From the NCBI RefSeq assembly GCF_002994745.2, contig NC_037091.1:3341501-3405500 (forward strand): a stretch of 64,000 bases of DNA, written 5' to 3'. Under the pieces are notes generated by a model. The model was given only the letters and a program-made list of their open reading frames with translations. It had not been told where the DNA came from and did not search any database. The stretch is from Rosa chinensis. Taxonomy: Eukaryota; Streptophyta; Magnoliopsida; Rosales; Rosaceae. Both the position numbers and the translations under genes were made by a program. Of this stretch, positions 10,746-22,375 are shown one piece after another (the stretch's first letter is position 1; each line of letters opens with the position of its first letter).

Positions 10746-11235
10746 ATGGGGAGTTCGAGGAAAAACTGGGATCAAAACATGAAGTTTCAACAAAAGTAGT
10801 CTGAGAAGGCCAAGGCGGCCAAGACGCGGCAGGCACCACCATCGCCCCCACCTGCCGTTGAGCCACCAACTGCAACTCTCCGCCGCACACGTGCAACCTG
10901 CCACAGCCGTCCTCAAGGTCGTGGCAACACTAATGCCCGACATCCAGTGATTTTGACCGTTGCCGCAGACTCGGAGACTGAAAGCGGCTCATCGTCCTCC
11001 AACACATCTCTCTCTGACGCGACCGACAAGGAAGACAAACCTCTGGACGACACTGTCGACGGGTAAGTTCATTTCCGGTCAATTTCATGTGCACCGAGTG
11101 AGCTAGGGTTTGAATATTATCTGAATCAGTTCTTGTTTGGATTTGCAGGGAATGGAGGACCGGGTTGGATGATTTCCTTGAGGCTTTTATAGAGGGCCAA
11201 GAAGGCGAAGGAGGAGGTCGGTACCGTGGGTTATT
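10746..11235 (+). pseudogene. Unidentified two-exon gene fragment with in-frame stop
   Basis: From an ATG at 10746 the frame reads MGSSRKNWDQNMKFQQK and then meets TAG (10797-10799). It continues open as a basic, Pro/Ala-rich, then acidic, Ser-rich segment to GACGG before a consensus GTAAGT donor at 11063. After an intron ending TTTGCAG (11148), the frame joins in phase and reads EWRTGLDDFLEAFIEGQEGEG. The high GC content and correct splice signals argue for a genuine former gene. I do not recognise the family. The early amber codon and the lack of further exons before the LTR at 11.4 kb suggest it is broken, unless translation starts downstream of the stop. Confidence 0.4.
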
Positions 11236-11384
11236 TCTATCTCCCGTTTCATTATGATTATGATATGGTTTATTCATTCTTGGTGGTTTGTGGCAGCCTC
11301 TATTGTGTTTCATGCTACTGATAAGTTGCTTGGCATACCGCTTCAATCTTCTTGCCCAAAGATTCAACCCGTAGCTGTGCAAAA

Positions 11385-12007
11385 TGTAGGTGTAGCTTGC
11401 TTGATAGTGATAGAATTAATACTTTCATGCTCCATCCGTGAATGTTCGCTAAAGTGCGTTCGCGAGATGAGGTCACTGCGGAGAAAAGTTCGCGAAGTAA
11501 GTTGGTCGGGAATGTTCGCTAAACGTGTGTTCGCGTGATGATGTCACTGAGGGGAAAAGTAATAAGCGAGTTTGCTGAGAAGTACGTAGTGTTCGCGAAT
11601 AACAGTTCGCTGAATAACTAAGTCTATTCGCTAAAGGTTGAGTTCGTTCGCTATCGCGAAATATGCTGCGGTGAAAGATATTTTACAGCAACTTGCATTA
11701 CTATTTGCTCCACTCAAATTAAGCTAGATATTTTGTATCTAAAGTACTTTTAATCTAGTTTAATATACTTTTATCTTAGATATTTTGTAGGTTAATCTTG
11801 TACCCTATATAAGGGAAGAGATGGTTGATGTAAAAGTGTGAACAAGTTCAGAAACTCAAGTACACAAGTTTGCTGGGTTAAGTTGATTTGTTCTTGCTTC
11901 ATTTGCTACTGCAAATTAATCAAATTAACAAGTTGTGGTTTCGATTATATTTTGTTCAAATACAAAGTAGAAGCAATCAAAATTATATTTACAAATCAAT
12001 ATCAACA
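11385..12007 (+). mobile_element. Copia-type LTR (5' LTR or remnant)
   Basis: The segment ends CAATATCAACA directly before a classic initiator-Met primer-binding site. It holds a TATATAA box at about 11806 and a U3 region with a 70-bp imperfect tandem repeat (11441 and 11511) rich in TTCGC. These are the normal parts of an LTR promoter. The start is uncertain. No gag or pol follows, so only the 5' end of the element survives. Confidence 0.65.
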
Positions 12008-12021
12008 TGGTATCAGAGCTC
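12008..12021 (+). other. Retrotransposon primer-binding site
   Basis: TGGTATCAGAGCTC matches the common plant primer-binding site complementary to the 3' end of initiator methionine tRNA. It abuts the LTR end. Confidence 0.8.
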
Positions 12022-12059
12022 TGTTGATCAATATCAACTGGGTAGTATCAACTGTTGAA

Positions 12060-13273
12060 TAAAAAAAAACCAAACACAAGTTACTGATGGGATAGTGGCA
12101 TATCTCTCTCTCTCTCTCTCTCATAGCACACAATTAAACCCTGCAAGCTCAATTGGTTAGCCGATTCTTCTAAAAAAAATTTGGTTAGCCGATATAGTAT
12201 AAGTGAATAGGGCAATCTCGCATAAGATTGTATCTAAAAGCTAACCTAATGACTCGATTTTATACAAAACAACTAATTTGTCCACCTCTATAGATGCAAT
12301 TGGCAGACGACTCTATATTACTCAAAATGCTATGGGTGGACTTGGTGCGCGCCATCGATTTGGTTTAAGGGCATTAGCCTCTAAAGGAACCGATGGTTTT
12401 GGTTTCCTATTTTCTACAATCAAAACCAATCACAAAATTTAAAAACCGACACTATCGGTTCTGTTTCAGTTCAAATTTGGTTAATATCATACTATCCGTA
12501 TTAACTTTTCGCAAATTACCAAAGAACAAAAAAAAGAACAAACAAAATTGTAGTTCAATAGTAAAAGTAGAATAGAAAGATTACAAGAATAGCTTAGCAA
12601 AGTAATTAGTTCGATGCAACGAAACTTGATCAATCTGCAGCAAAAATTAAACGACAAAACACTTCGCTAGAAATGTTGAGTACAATGGTGAATGATATGA
12701 AACATTTTTTTATCAATTTGTATTCCTTGTTAACGTGTAGTAAAGAACTATAGAGTAGATACTATGACATCAGCTAAAGTTTTCATAAGAACAACAGATT
12801 TATGCAATATATATGCATATTCCAGTTTTGGATTTTTGGGTTGGGGGGACCAAATCCAGTAAATAAACAACTATTACCACGTTGTTAAGTAATATTCATT
12901 CACATGAGGAACACTAGATTCTATATTAGCAAATAAATCAGACTTTAAATCATCTTACCATAAAATTATTGAAGCGTACTTGAATTTGGCCAACTCCTGC
13001 AAGTTCATTATTGGCTTTGTTGATCTATCAAGTGAAGTTTCTCCACTTCTAAAATGCATAAAACAGTAAACAAGATTCACCTTAATAATTTAACATACTA
13101 AACCACTGACAAAAAAACTATTAAAAGAACTATGAAGCTTAATTAAAATTTCTTACTGGCCTCGACTTCCTCCAACTCCTTATAAAACCCAAGAGTCCCT
13201 TCACTTGGCTCTTTGAAAATACCTAGTACTGAATGCCCTGCAATCTTATAACTTGAGCTATATATATATATAG
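12060..13273. other. Intergenic, no gene seen
   Basis: AT-rich sequence with a CT run at about 12103-12122. No open frame with coding character and no repeat boundary were recognised. Confidence 0.5.
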
Positions 13274-13676
13274 AGGGCTTCCACTAAGGGATCCCTTTTT
13301 TTGGTCTTTTATAGGGATAGGCATTATACCAACTTTTAGATCATATTTTCACATCTTAACCGTTCAATTTTTAGGTCCTAATGTATAGATCACTTCTGCA
13401 AATTTTCAGCCAAATTGGTGATTGTTAAGGTATCCAAAACTGCAATTTACACGAACGGACCGAATCTGTCGAACCGGAACCGTTCGTGTTTATAATGGTA
13501 AATTGCAGTTTTGGATGCCTTAACAATCATCAAATTGGCTGAAAATTTGCAGAAGTGATCTATACATTAGGACCTAAAAACTGAACGGTTAAGATGTGAA
13601 AATATGATCTAAAAATTGGTCTAATGTCTATCCCTATAAAAGACTAAAAATAGGGATCCCTCACTAGAAGGGCCCT
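13274..13676. mobile_element. Palindromic (foldback) MITE, related to the 7.7-kb copy
   Basis: The ends are AGGGCTTCCACTAAGGGATC and its near complement GGGATCCCTCACTAGAAGG. The arms are almost perfect inverted copies meeting near 13475 (GTTCGTGT..ACACGAAC). The internal motif CTAATGTATAGATCAC is shared with the MITE at 7672-8121, so both belong to one family. It is flanked by TA runs, which hide any target duplication. Confidence 0.85.
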
Positions 13677-14049
13677 ATATATATATATATATATATCTTT
13701 TGTAAGTCAAGAACAAAAAATTGAATTTTCCCTGACAAGTAATGAGTACATTCCCACATATATTTTGATTACGAAAGGACTAGCCAGCAAGCTAACAAGT
13801 TTTTTTTTTTTTTTTTTTTATGGTCGAAGAGAAAGTTTTTTATTTTATTTTTTATCAAAGAAGAACTTCAAAGAAGCTATACATATACAGTACGTGGGAG
13901 AAATACAGAAATATACATAATAGTAGACGAGGAGGAGTTTCTAATACATATATAATCTAATACATAACAGTAATTCTACTAATACATACATACGTGGGAG
14001 AAATACAGAACTATACATATACAGTAGAAAATTTCCCAAAAAAAAAGAA
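13677..14049. other. Spacer upstream of the LRR kinase gene
   Basis: Contains TA and T runs and an approximate direct repeat of ACGTGGGAGAAATACAGAA (about 13892 and 13992). No gene. Confidence 0.5.
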
Positions 14050-14273
14050 AAAAGTATAAATACAGTAGAAAGGGCTAAATTCTAGGGTTTCTCTTAACCA
14101 GGACATTATTATTCACAAAGGAGCGGTCGGTCCTCCACCTCGGCGCTCCTCTTTCGATTCCATTCTTCCCTCCAATGCTAATTTATCCCATCTCTTCTCT
14201 CCTCCCAAAACCCTAGACAGATCTCCGATCCAAAGTCCGCTCCTTTTTCCCAAATTCCGGCCCCTAATCTCCA
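14050..14273 (+). promoter_or_regulatory. Probable 5' leader of the LRR-EDR1 kinase gene
   Basis: The 220 bases before the ATG are C/T-rich and contain two CCCTAG/CTAGGG-type motifs common in plant leaders. A TATA-like TATAAATAC lies at about 14054. The transcription start is not determined. Confidence 0.4.
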
Positions 14274-17200
14274 ATGCAAGTCCCCAATTCTGAAGAAACC
14301 GCCCCGGTAAACCCCCAAACCCCTAAAGACCCCGAAACCTCCGATTCCAGTTCGGCAGTTGATGATGACGACAGTTCCGCTGCCGACGACGAGTCGTCCG
14401 TTCTCGATGTCTCCGGCAAAAGCTTGGATTTTTCAATTGGGGAGAATTCCGGCGACGGCGTCGGCGTCGGGGCTTTGTATTTGTACAAAAATGTGTATAA
14501 TTTATTGCCCAAGTCCGTCGGGAGGCTGAAGCGGCTGAGGACGTTGAAGTTTTTCGGGAATGAGATTAATTTGTTCTCTTCGTCGGAGTTTGGGAACTTG
14601 GTGGGATTGGAATGCTTGCAGCTCCGGCTATCGTCGCCGGCGTTTGATGGTCTGCCATTGCATAAATTTAAAGGCTTGAAGGAGCTGGAGCTTTCGAAAG
14701 TGCCTTCTCGGTCCTCGGCTATACCGATACTGAGTGAGATTGCTAGGCTCAACTGTCTCACCAAGCTCTCTGTTTGTTACTTTTCTATAAGGTAAGTTCA
14801 TTTTCTGCTACATTTGCTGCTGGAGATATTTGGATTGCAATTTTATTAGTTAGTGTACAAGTGGGTTCTAAATTGGTAGAGCTTATGGTCCTAGGAACAC
14901 TTATAAAGTTGTGGTGTTTAAAAAACTAAGCGCCGTAGAGGGAGGCTTAGGTAGGCTTAGCGAAGAGCAGGATGACTTCAAAGTGTGCTTGCTTTAGGTG
15001 GGTTTAGTTCTTGGAAGGATATCAATTTAGGATTTTCTTAATGATCTTTGCCATTGATGCCGGTGCTATACGTGGATACTATACATCAATTTAGGAAGAT
15101 GCCATCTTTGCATGCCATTAATTATATATTCCTGGATGGTATGATGCTCAGCTGCTAACAAACAGTAGTTACAGAAAGGAGAATCGGAAGTAATGGGATC
15201 AGGCATTGGGACCTTAATATGGAGGAGTTAAAACAGTGATGCACATCCTGGGCTATAATGTAGGTGCTGCTTGGCCAATTTAATATACTACAAAGACAGT
15301 ATATCTTAGAATAGTTATTGCATTGATGATTAATTGATTTGAAACGTGTCAACGGTGATTTGGGATCATTTGAGAGGTTCAATCCCATAAAGTGTTGTGT
15401 TATTCGCACATCAGAGTTGTGTTGGTGGTCTGGATTTTTGGGATCTGAAAGTAGTGTTTCATGATTATTACGTGGTTAGCTGTTTGTGGATTTTTTGTTT
15501 CAAATAATACAAAACAATCATTTTTTTTTTTGATAGAACAAAACAATCAATTTAGATTAACAATGTTTGAATGTCAGGCAATTAGGTCTCTATTACATGG
15601 TGACCATTGTTTTTCTCAGTTTATTATGTTGGGAAAAAGTTACCTTTCTTAACTTGGTTTATTTTGTGGTGTACTTCCTGCAGATACCTTCCTCCTGAAA
15701 TTGGCTGCTTAAGCAAGTTGGAATACCTAGATCTTTCATTCAATAAGATGAAGAGTTTGCCAGCTGAAATTAGTAATTTAAATGCCTTGGTATCGTTAAA
15801 AGTTGCCAATAATAAATTATCAGAACTACCTTTGGCTTTGTCCTCGTTGAAAATGTTGGAGAACTTGGACCTGTCGCACAACAGGTTGACATCATTGGGG
15901 TCCCTTGATCTTAGCTTGATGCGAAGCCTCCAGAATTTAAATCTTCAGGTGCTTGCTAAGAACCATGAACTAGGAGCATTATAATCAAGTATTCCTTTCA
16001 GGTTTTATACTCTTTTTAAAGTACATTAATTCCATTCCAGATTTTAATTCCTTGGATTGAGATTGCTCAACTACTTGAAAATCATATCTGTTGCTCTCTT
16101 CCGGGTGTTATTACTTTATCTCTGTTGTGCCCAGCCACCTAAACTCTTTATAAAGGAGTAAAGAAGCAATGTCTGGTACTCTGGTCAACATATAGGCTAT
16201 TATGTTACTTACTTGTGAGCACACACTTGATCAACTCCTGTTAATATCTCTGCATTACATTCTACATACATCTGTCAAATCATGTTGCAGTTCTCTCTCT
16301 CTCTCTCTCTCTCTCTCTAACACACAGACAGCTTAGTTTGTTTCATTTTACCTAATTTCCTTTCATGGAGAAAAAAAAGATGGTGAATTGGCTGGGCTTT
16401 CAGGTGAAGTCAAGTGGTAGGTTGCTAGGTTGTGCGGGAAATTAGCTGGTTGTGGGTTACTGGTTGTTAGGTGTAGTAGGGTGGTGGAGGGTTGCTGTAC
16501 GTTTTTTAAAACTGTTTTTTAATTTTTAGCAAGGGAAAAAATGAGAAAATTTAGGGAAAAAATGTGGGATGTCAGGTAAGGAAACTTGGATGTCTTATAT
16601 TCTATGCATTTTATTGACTTCCTTATAGAATTATTATTACTTAGCTGATATTTTAAGTTGGTATTTGATATGTGAACTTAGCATGGTTTTGATGGTTCTT
16701 TTTTTATGGTTCAGCACAACATGCTTCCCATCTACTGTCAAATACCTTCATGGATATGTTGCAATTTGGAAGGTAATGGAAAAGATATGTCCAACGACGA
16801 TTTTAGCAGTACCTCAGTTGAAATGGATGTATATGAAACCACCATTCAGAAGAATGATGAAAATCGTTTTCACACAGGTAAGGCTCTCTCTGTCTCTCTC
16901 TCTCTCTAATGTGTCTTGTATATTTAGAACCATTCTCATATTGCTTTTATTTGTGACAGGCTTTCATCATAGCTCATCGAGTATAGTTGGGCCTTCATCT
17001 AACAGTAGGTGTTTCACAACTCGGAGATCAGCTGGCCGGTGGAAGCGACAGTTCTTGCAGAGGAGAGCTCGTCAAGAACGCTTAAATAACAGCAGGAAGT
17101 CAAAAGGTCTGGATCTTCCTAAGCTGCACATGAAGGAGGATGAAGACTGCAAACCAGGCAATATAGATGCTACTTTTGAATCATATCGTGAAAGTGCACT

Positions 17201-20200
17201 GGACGTTATAAATTTGGATGATGATAATGATAAAAGTTTACTTTCTGGAGAAGATGAAGGTGTAAACGTCTCCCATGCTGCACATCATGACATGTGTTCG
17301 AAGGAGGAGCTTTCTGTAAGAAGTTGCTCATCTCTCAGGGTTAACTCTACTCTAGTAGATAATGGTGATAAAAAGGATTGTTACGAGAGTGATGCATCGT
17401 CAACTTGCAATCAAGAGGTTACTGGTGAGCATGATGACGTGCCATATTCAGGAAAATCCAAATGCAGTTCAAAGTCCAAGAGGCCACGAGATGGGGATCT
17501 TGATAATAGGAATCTTCAGGATCCCAAACGTTGGAAGTGTGGAGATTGTAGTTCAAGCCTATCTTGCAGAAACATGTCTTGCAAATATAGTAATATGTCA
17601 TTTTGCAGTGCTGAGGACCATCTTCCAGATGGCTTTTATGATGCAGGACGTGACAGGCCCTTCATGCCACTAGAGAGTTATGAGCAAATTTTCCATCTCG
17701 ACTCACGTGAAGTTATTCTTGTGGACAGGTTATTTTATGCAAGTTTTTATGTTGATGCAGATACATGTTACCCCTTTTGGTTCCTGGGTGGAATGCTAGC
17801 TTAACATAATGGCTCTTAACTCTAAATGCTGTAATTTTTATTTTGCCTTCAGGCTAAGGGATAAAGAGTTGGATGGAATTTTGTGCTCTGCCCGAGATAT
17901 GGTGTCTCAATTGAAGCAGTTAAATGGTTTAAATACAGATAGAGATCGGGATGATGAGCTACAGATTGCATTATATCTTGCTCTATTTGTATCAGATCAT
18001 TTTGGAGGGACTGATAGGGCGGCTCTTGTTGAAAGGAGACGAAGAGCTGGTGGTGGTTCAATATCCAGGAAGCCTTTTGTATGCACCTGCTCAATTAGGA
18101 ACTCTGAATCTATTAGTTTGAACCCCAAACAGTCTCCGGAGACTGTTGAAGATATTGCCTTTTCTGATATCTGTGAGAAATCTCTCCGTTCTATCAAAGC
18201 CAGACGAAAATCCGTTGTAGTACCTATAGGAACATTGCAGTTTGGTGTTTGTAGGCATAGAGCATTACTACTGAAGGTGATTCTTGTACTGACTTATTCT
18301 TTAATATCTATTTATTAGTATGTCTGTTGTATGCCTAAACATCTAGTTTGGTATTACTTTGTTGGCATAGTACCTATGTGATCGGATGGAACCTCCAGTC
18401 CCTTGTGAGCTTGTCAGAGGATACCTGGATTTCATGCCACATGCTTGGAATATTATATCAGTCAAGAAAAATGACTCAGCCAAGAGAGGTGACTCAATTA
18501 AGGGAGGTGACTTGGTTGAGAGAGATGACTCACGGATTCGCATGGTTGTTGATGCATGTCGTCCGCATGATGTAAGAGAGGAGACAGATCCTGAATATTA
18601 TTGCAGGTCAGCATCTTACTTATGTATGATTTCTTGGTAATTTCTTCAGTGCTGAATATGAAATGTTGGTTTTGTGTCACTATATTTTACTTCCTTACTG
18701 ACTTTGATTTGTCTTTGTAATGCTGAGTCTCTCTCATCTCTTTTTCTATTTCTGTTAAATTGACTAGGTCACTTCTAGTCTGATTATCAACTTGGCTTTA
18801 TTCAGAATCTTATCTCCTTTTGAGCACAAAACTTTGTATTACTCCGTTTGTTGTGGTTCGGTTATAATAAGTAGAAACGCCCAGGTTTTTGCTCTGTTTA
18901 CTGTATTCTGAACTTGTACATGTCTAGGTGTGTTTTTTGACTTTTTTTTCTTCGTCTTCTTCTTCCTTTTTTTTTTTTTTTTTTTTGAAGTTTTTATTAC
19001 ACATTAACCCTCGCCTCTCTTGGCTGTCTTCAGAATCTTAAGTTTTTTCTATTCCGAATTTCAAGTTTCTATTACCTACCTTCCCTGCTTCCGCTTTTTC
19101 TCTATTCAATTGATAATGGGCGCTGGTTTGAGCATCAACTTAGCTGTCCTCAGAATCTTATCTTCTTTTGTTCATTCTTCTTTCTTCTAAACTGTGGTGT
19201 GGTGTGGTGTTGTTTTCTTTTTCAATTCAAGTTCCTATTACTGATCAAAAGTAGCAGTGTGTGTCTTTAGTTATATTTATTTCTAGATATTCACTTGTAT
19301 GAGTTGTATAATATATTTTATGATGGTAGGTATATTCCTCTCAGTCGGGCCAAGGTTTCTTTCTCTGGAAGCAGCCCTGCTGATGTTTGTTTGTTTCCTT
19401 CATTGTCCTCTTCGGATGAAACTCAAACTGAATCCGGTAGTTCTCTTATTCGGTGTAAATATGGGTCGGCTGATGCAGCAGCAAAGGTATGCCTTTTGAA
19501 ATCTAACCAGGCTTATGCAGTTGTATAATTATTTTCTGGCCTTAATGACCCCTAGGCTTCTTAGAAGGTTTCATGATAGATCACATATTCTCAATTTAGT
19601 CTCTTGCTTGCATAGTTTTTTATCCAAGTGATTCTTGAAAGTCTATGTTTACGATTCTTACCAGGCTTGAACAAAATTTCATTGTTTAGGTTGTAGCTTA
19701 TGAAGTTTTCGTTTTATCTTGGTTAGGATTCTGTATGATGTTTCGTTGTCCTTTATTTCATTGTTGCTCTAAATTATAACCGTCATTTTGCTGGGGGATG
19801 CTGCAGATGCGTACTCTGGAGGTATATGGGACCTCAATGGATGATATTAGGAACTTTGAATACAGCTGCTTGGGTGAAGTTAGAATTTTAGGTGCTTTGC
19901 AACACCCCTGCATAGTAGAGATGTATGGACACAGTATATCATCCAAGTGGGCTCCTTCTATGGATGATAATTCTGGGCACCGTATATTGCAATCTGTAAT
20001 TTTCATGGAGTATATAAACGGGGGTTCCTTAAAGGTGAAAATTACTTGAGCTGGTTAAAAATTCCATTTTCTTGGTATTTATTTTCATCTTGTTTTAGTT
20101 ATGTTTTAAAGATTTTCGTTTCCATCATATGACAGGGTTACATAGAAAAGCTATCTAAAGCAGGTGAGAAGCATGTCCCTGTGGAGTTAGCTTTAAGCAT

Positions 20201-22031
20201 TGCTAAGAATGTTGCATGTGCACTGGTGGAGTTGCACTCAAAACACATTATTCATCGTGACATAAAAAGTGCAAACATTTTGATTGATATCGATAGGAAG
20301 ACAGCTGATGGAACACCTGTTGTGAAGCTCTGTGATTTTGATAGGGCAGTGCCTCTTAGCTCGTACTTGCATACATGCTGTATTGCCCATGTTGGGATAC
20401 CTCCTCCTGATGTTTGTGTTGGAACACCTCGCTGGATGGCTCCAGAGGTTCTGCGGGCAATGCATAAACAAAATATTTATGGATTGGTAAGTTCTCTGTG
20501 CGGTCAGTTTACTGGGAATCTCCTAGATAATTGTGCCTGCTGTATCTTTTTGCACTCAGTATAGTGATGCACTATCCGTGTACATCATGGACACATGTGC
20601 CTATAACTGTCCATTTACTACTGTAATTCTACGAGATTTAGTTTGGTTAATTACAAAGCAATAGATGTTTGTTGAAGAAGCATTTATTTGAGTTAGGAGG
20701 CTGACGTTATCAGAAATAGGTTATTCTATTTTACTGACAGCTTTTATGACTAAAAGTGAGACAAGTATTTGGTAACTTGGAGGAAGTCTTATAGTTTATT
20801 ACGCAAAGCTAGAACATGGAACTAGTTTCTGTTACAACTTTCAAGAATCCAGTTAGAGTCTAGTGCTACTTAGCTTTCTGATTGATGCATTATTATCGGA
20901 ATGAGGTTCTCTGTCTGGTGAGATTGATGAGTTGTCAAACATGTAGCAAGTTCAGCAATTCTCCTGTCACTGCTAATTGGTACAATAAAACTTGATGTTT
21001 AAATAACAATCTTCTGCAACAGCATTGATTTGAAATTTTAAGATTGTCTTTGACTTGTTGATATGTTGATGGCCTAGTATATGCCAAGATTGTTTGTGCC
21101 TAAATTTTGTGGCAAATACTTGGTTTCCCCTCCAGGTGTTAGTAAACTATTTGTATCAATCAAAAGTACATTACGCTGTTCTTGTGAATTTGGCATGTGA
21201 AGCATTTCAGTCTTCTTTTATAAAATATCCTTAAACAGCCGATGAAGTTCCACATGGTCCCTAAGGGTTCCAACCTTGTGTTATAGCTTTCTTCTTTCCC
21301 AAGTTGGTGAAGCTTTGCTTCTTCAAAGTGCTAAGTTTCTTTTCTTTCTGTTTACAGGAAGTTGATATCTGGTCGTTTGGATGCCTTCTTTTGGAGATGT
21401 TGACTTTGCAGATTCCTTACTTGGGATTATCTGAATTAGAGATTCATGACTGCCTATCGGTATTTCTCTCCCTCTCTCTCTGGCTGGCGAGTAGAATGTT
21501 TGAGGGGTCCATCTTGGACCAGTTTGACTTTATAAACTTTGTATACCTGACTAGTTGGTGAAAATAAGTTTTGAGTTATCCAGTCAGTGATTGGAGAAAG
21601 TGTGAATATGTTACTTTGAAAAGATATTGCGGCCTTATTCTAGTGCTCCCTTAGTTTGTTGGCTCAGTCGAGCCCTTGTGTGGACATACATTTGTGTTTC
21701 TAGGGTTAGCTAATTGGTTTATGTCAAATGCATAATTATTTGTGCTGTCAATATTTGCTTATTTTGTTAACTTCTAACTAGTCTGCTTATTGCTTGTCAT
21801 ATGTAGATGGGAAAACGACCCAAGTTAACAGATAACTTGGAGGCACTCCGGCCATTGGAGAAGCCTGCAATGGCTCAATCTGCTGAAGAGCTTGAGCAAA
21901 CAGAAGCTGACTTAGATGTACTAAGATTTCTGGTTGACTTGTTCTGCCAATGTACTGAGGAGAATCCGCAAAGTCGTCCAACGGCTGACAGCCTGTACAA
22001 ATTGTTGCTCGAACGCAGCACCCAGTTATAA
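14274..22031 (+). CDS. LRR, EDR1-type domain and protein kinase (At1g04210-like)
   Basis: Eleven coding exons join in phase: 14274-14791, 15684-15948, 16715-16877, 16960-17728, 17853-18276, 18371-18606, 19330-19486, 19807-20034, 20136-20486, 21358-21459 and 21807-22031. They give 1145 residues, close to the Arabidopsis relative as I recall it. Order: an acidic Ser/Asp-rich N-terminus; leucine-rich repeats (about 65-265); a basic patch (RRSAGRWKRQ) and a low-complexity linker; a region near 570-790 matching the EDR1/CTR1-type regulatory domain (GTLQFGVCRHRALLLKYLCD, GYLDFMPHAWN); and a kinase domain (about 800-1140). Kinase residues seen are K844 (last codon of exon 7), E868, HRD 960-962, N967 and APE 1022-1024. 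DFG is replaced by DFD (987-989), and the glycine-rich loop is degenerate. There is no signal peptide or membrane segment, so a cytosolic signalling kinase or pseudokinase is likely. The substrate is unknown. Confidence 0.9.
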
Positions 22032-22375
22032 GTTCAAGAAGTTAGAAATGCTAGGTTGAGCATCAGGTGTTAATCTATGAACTGCAGATTATGTAGTCTG
22101 AGTAATGTACTTTTGCATTAAATTTATTGATTTGGCCAGAGGTTCTGGCATTGTAGTTGCTCTGTTAGGTTAGGCAGCTATGTTGTATCATGTCTTCTGT
22201 ATGGGAGATTAGGTTTAGGGGGATTGCAGGCTCATTTTCTGTAATCCAATTGAGATTTGTGATTTTTGTAGGTAGGTTCTGGGACATATGCGAGGCTTGG
22301 TCATCCTTGTACTATTCCAGACTGTAAGCAGACCAGAATAAACTATAAATGGTCTACAAATTTTAATAAAGCAGA
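22032..22375 (+). terminator. 3' UTR and poly(A) region of the kinase gene
   Basis: T- and TG-rich sequence after the TAA, with AATAAA-like signals at about 22336 and 22363. The cleavage site is not determined. Confidence 0.45.

Noticed and set aside
14264..14764. 166-residue minus-strand frame opposite exon 1 of the kinase gene
   Set aside because: It is the mirror of a GC-rich coding exon. The plus strand has LRR homology and in-phase splicing.
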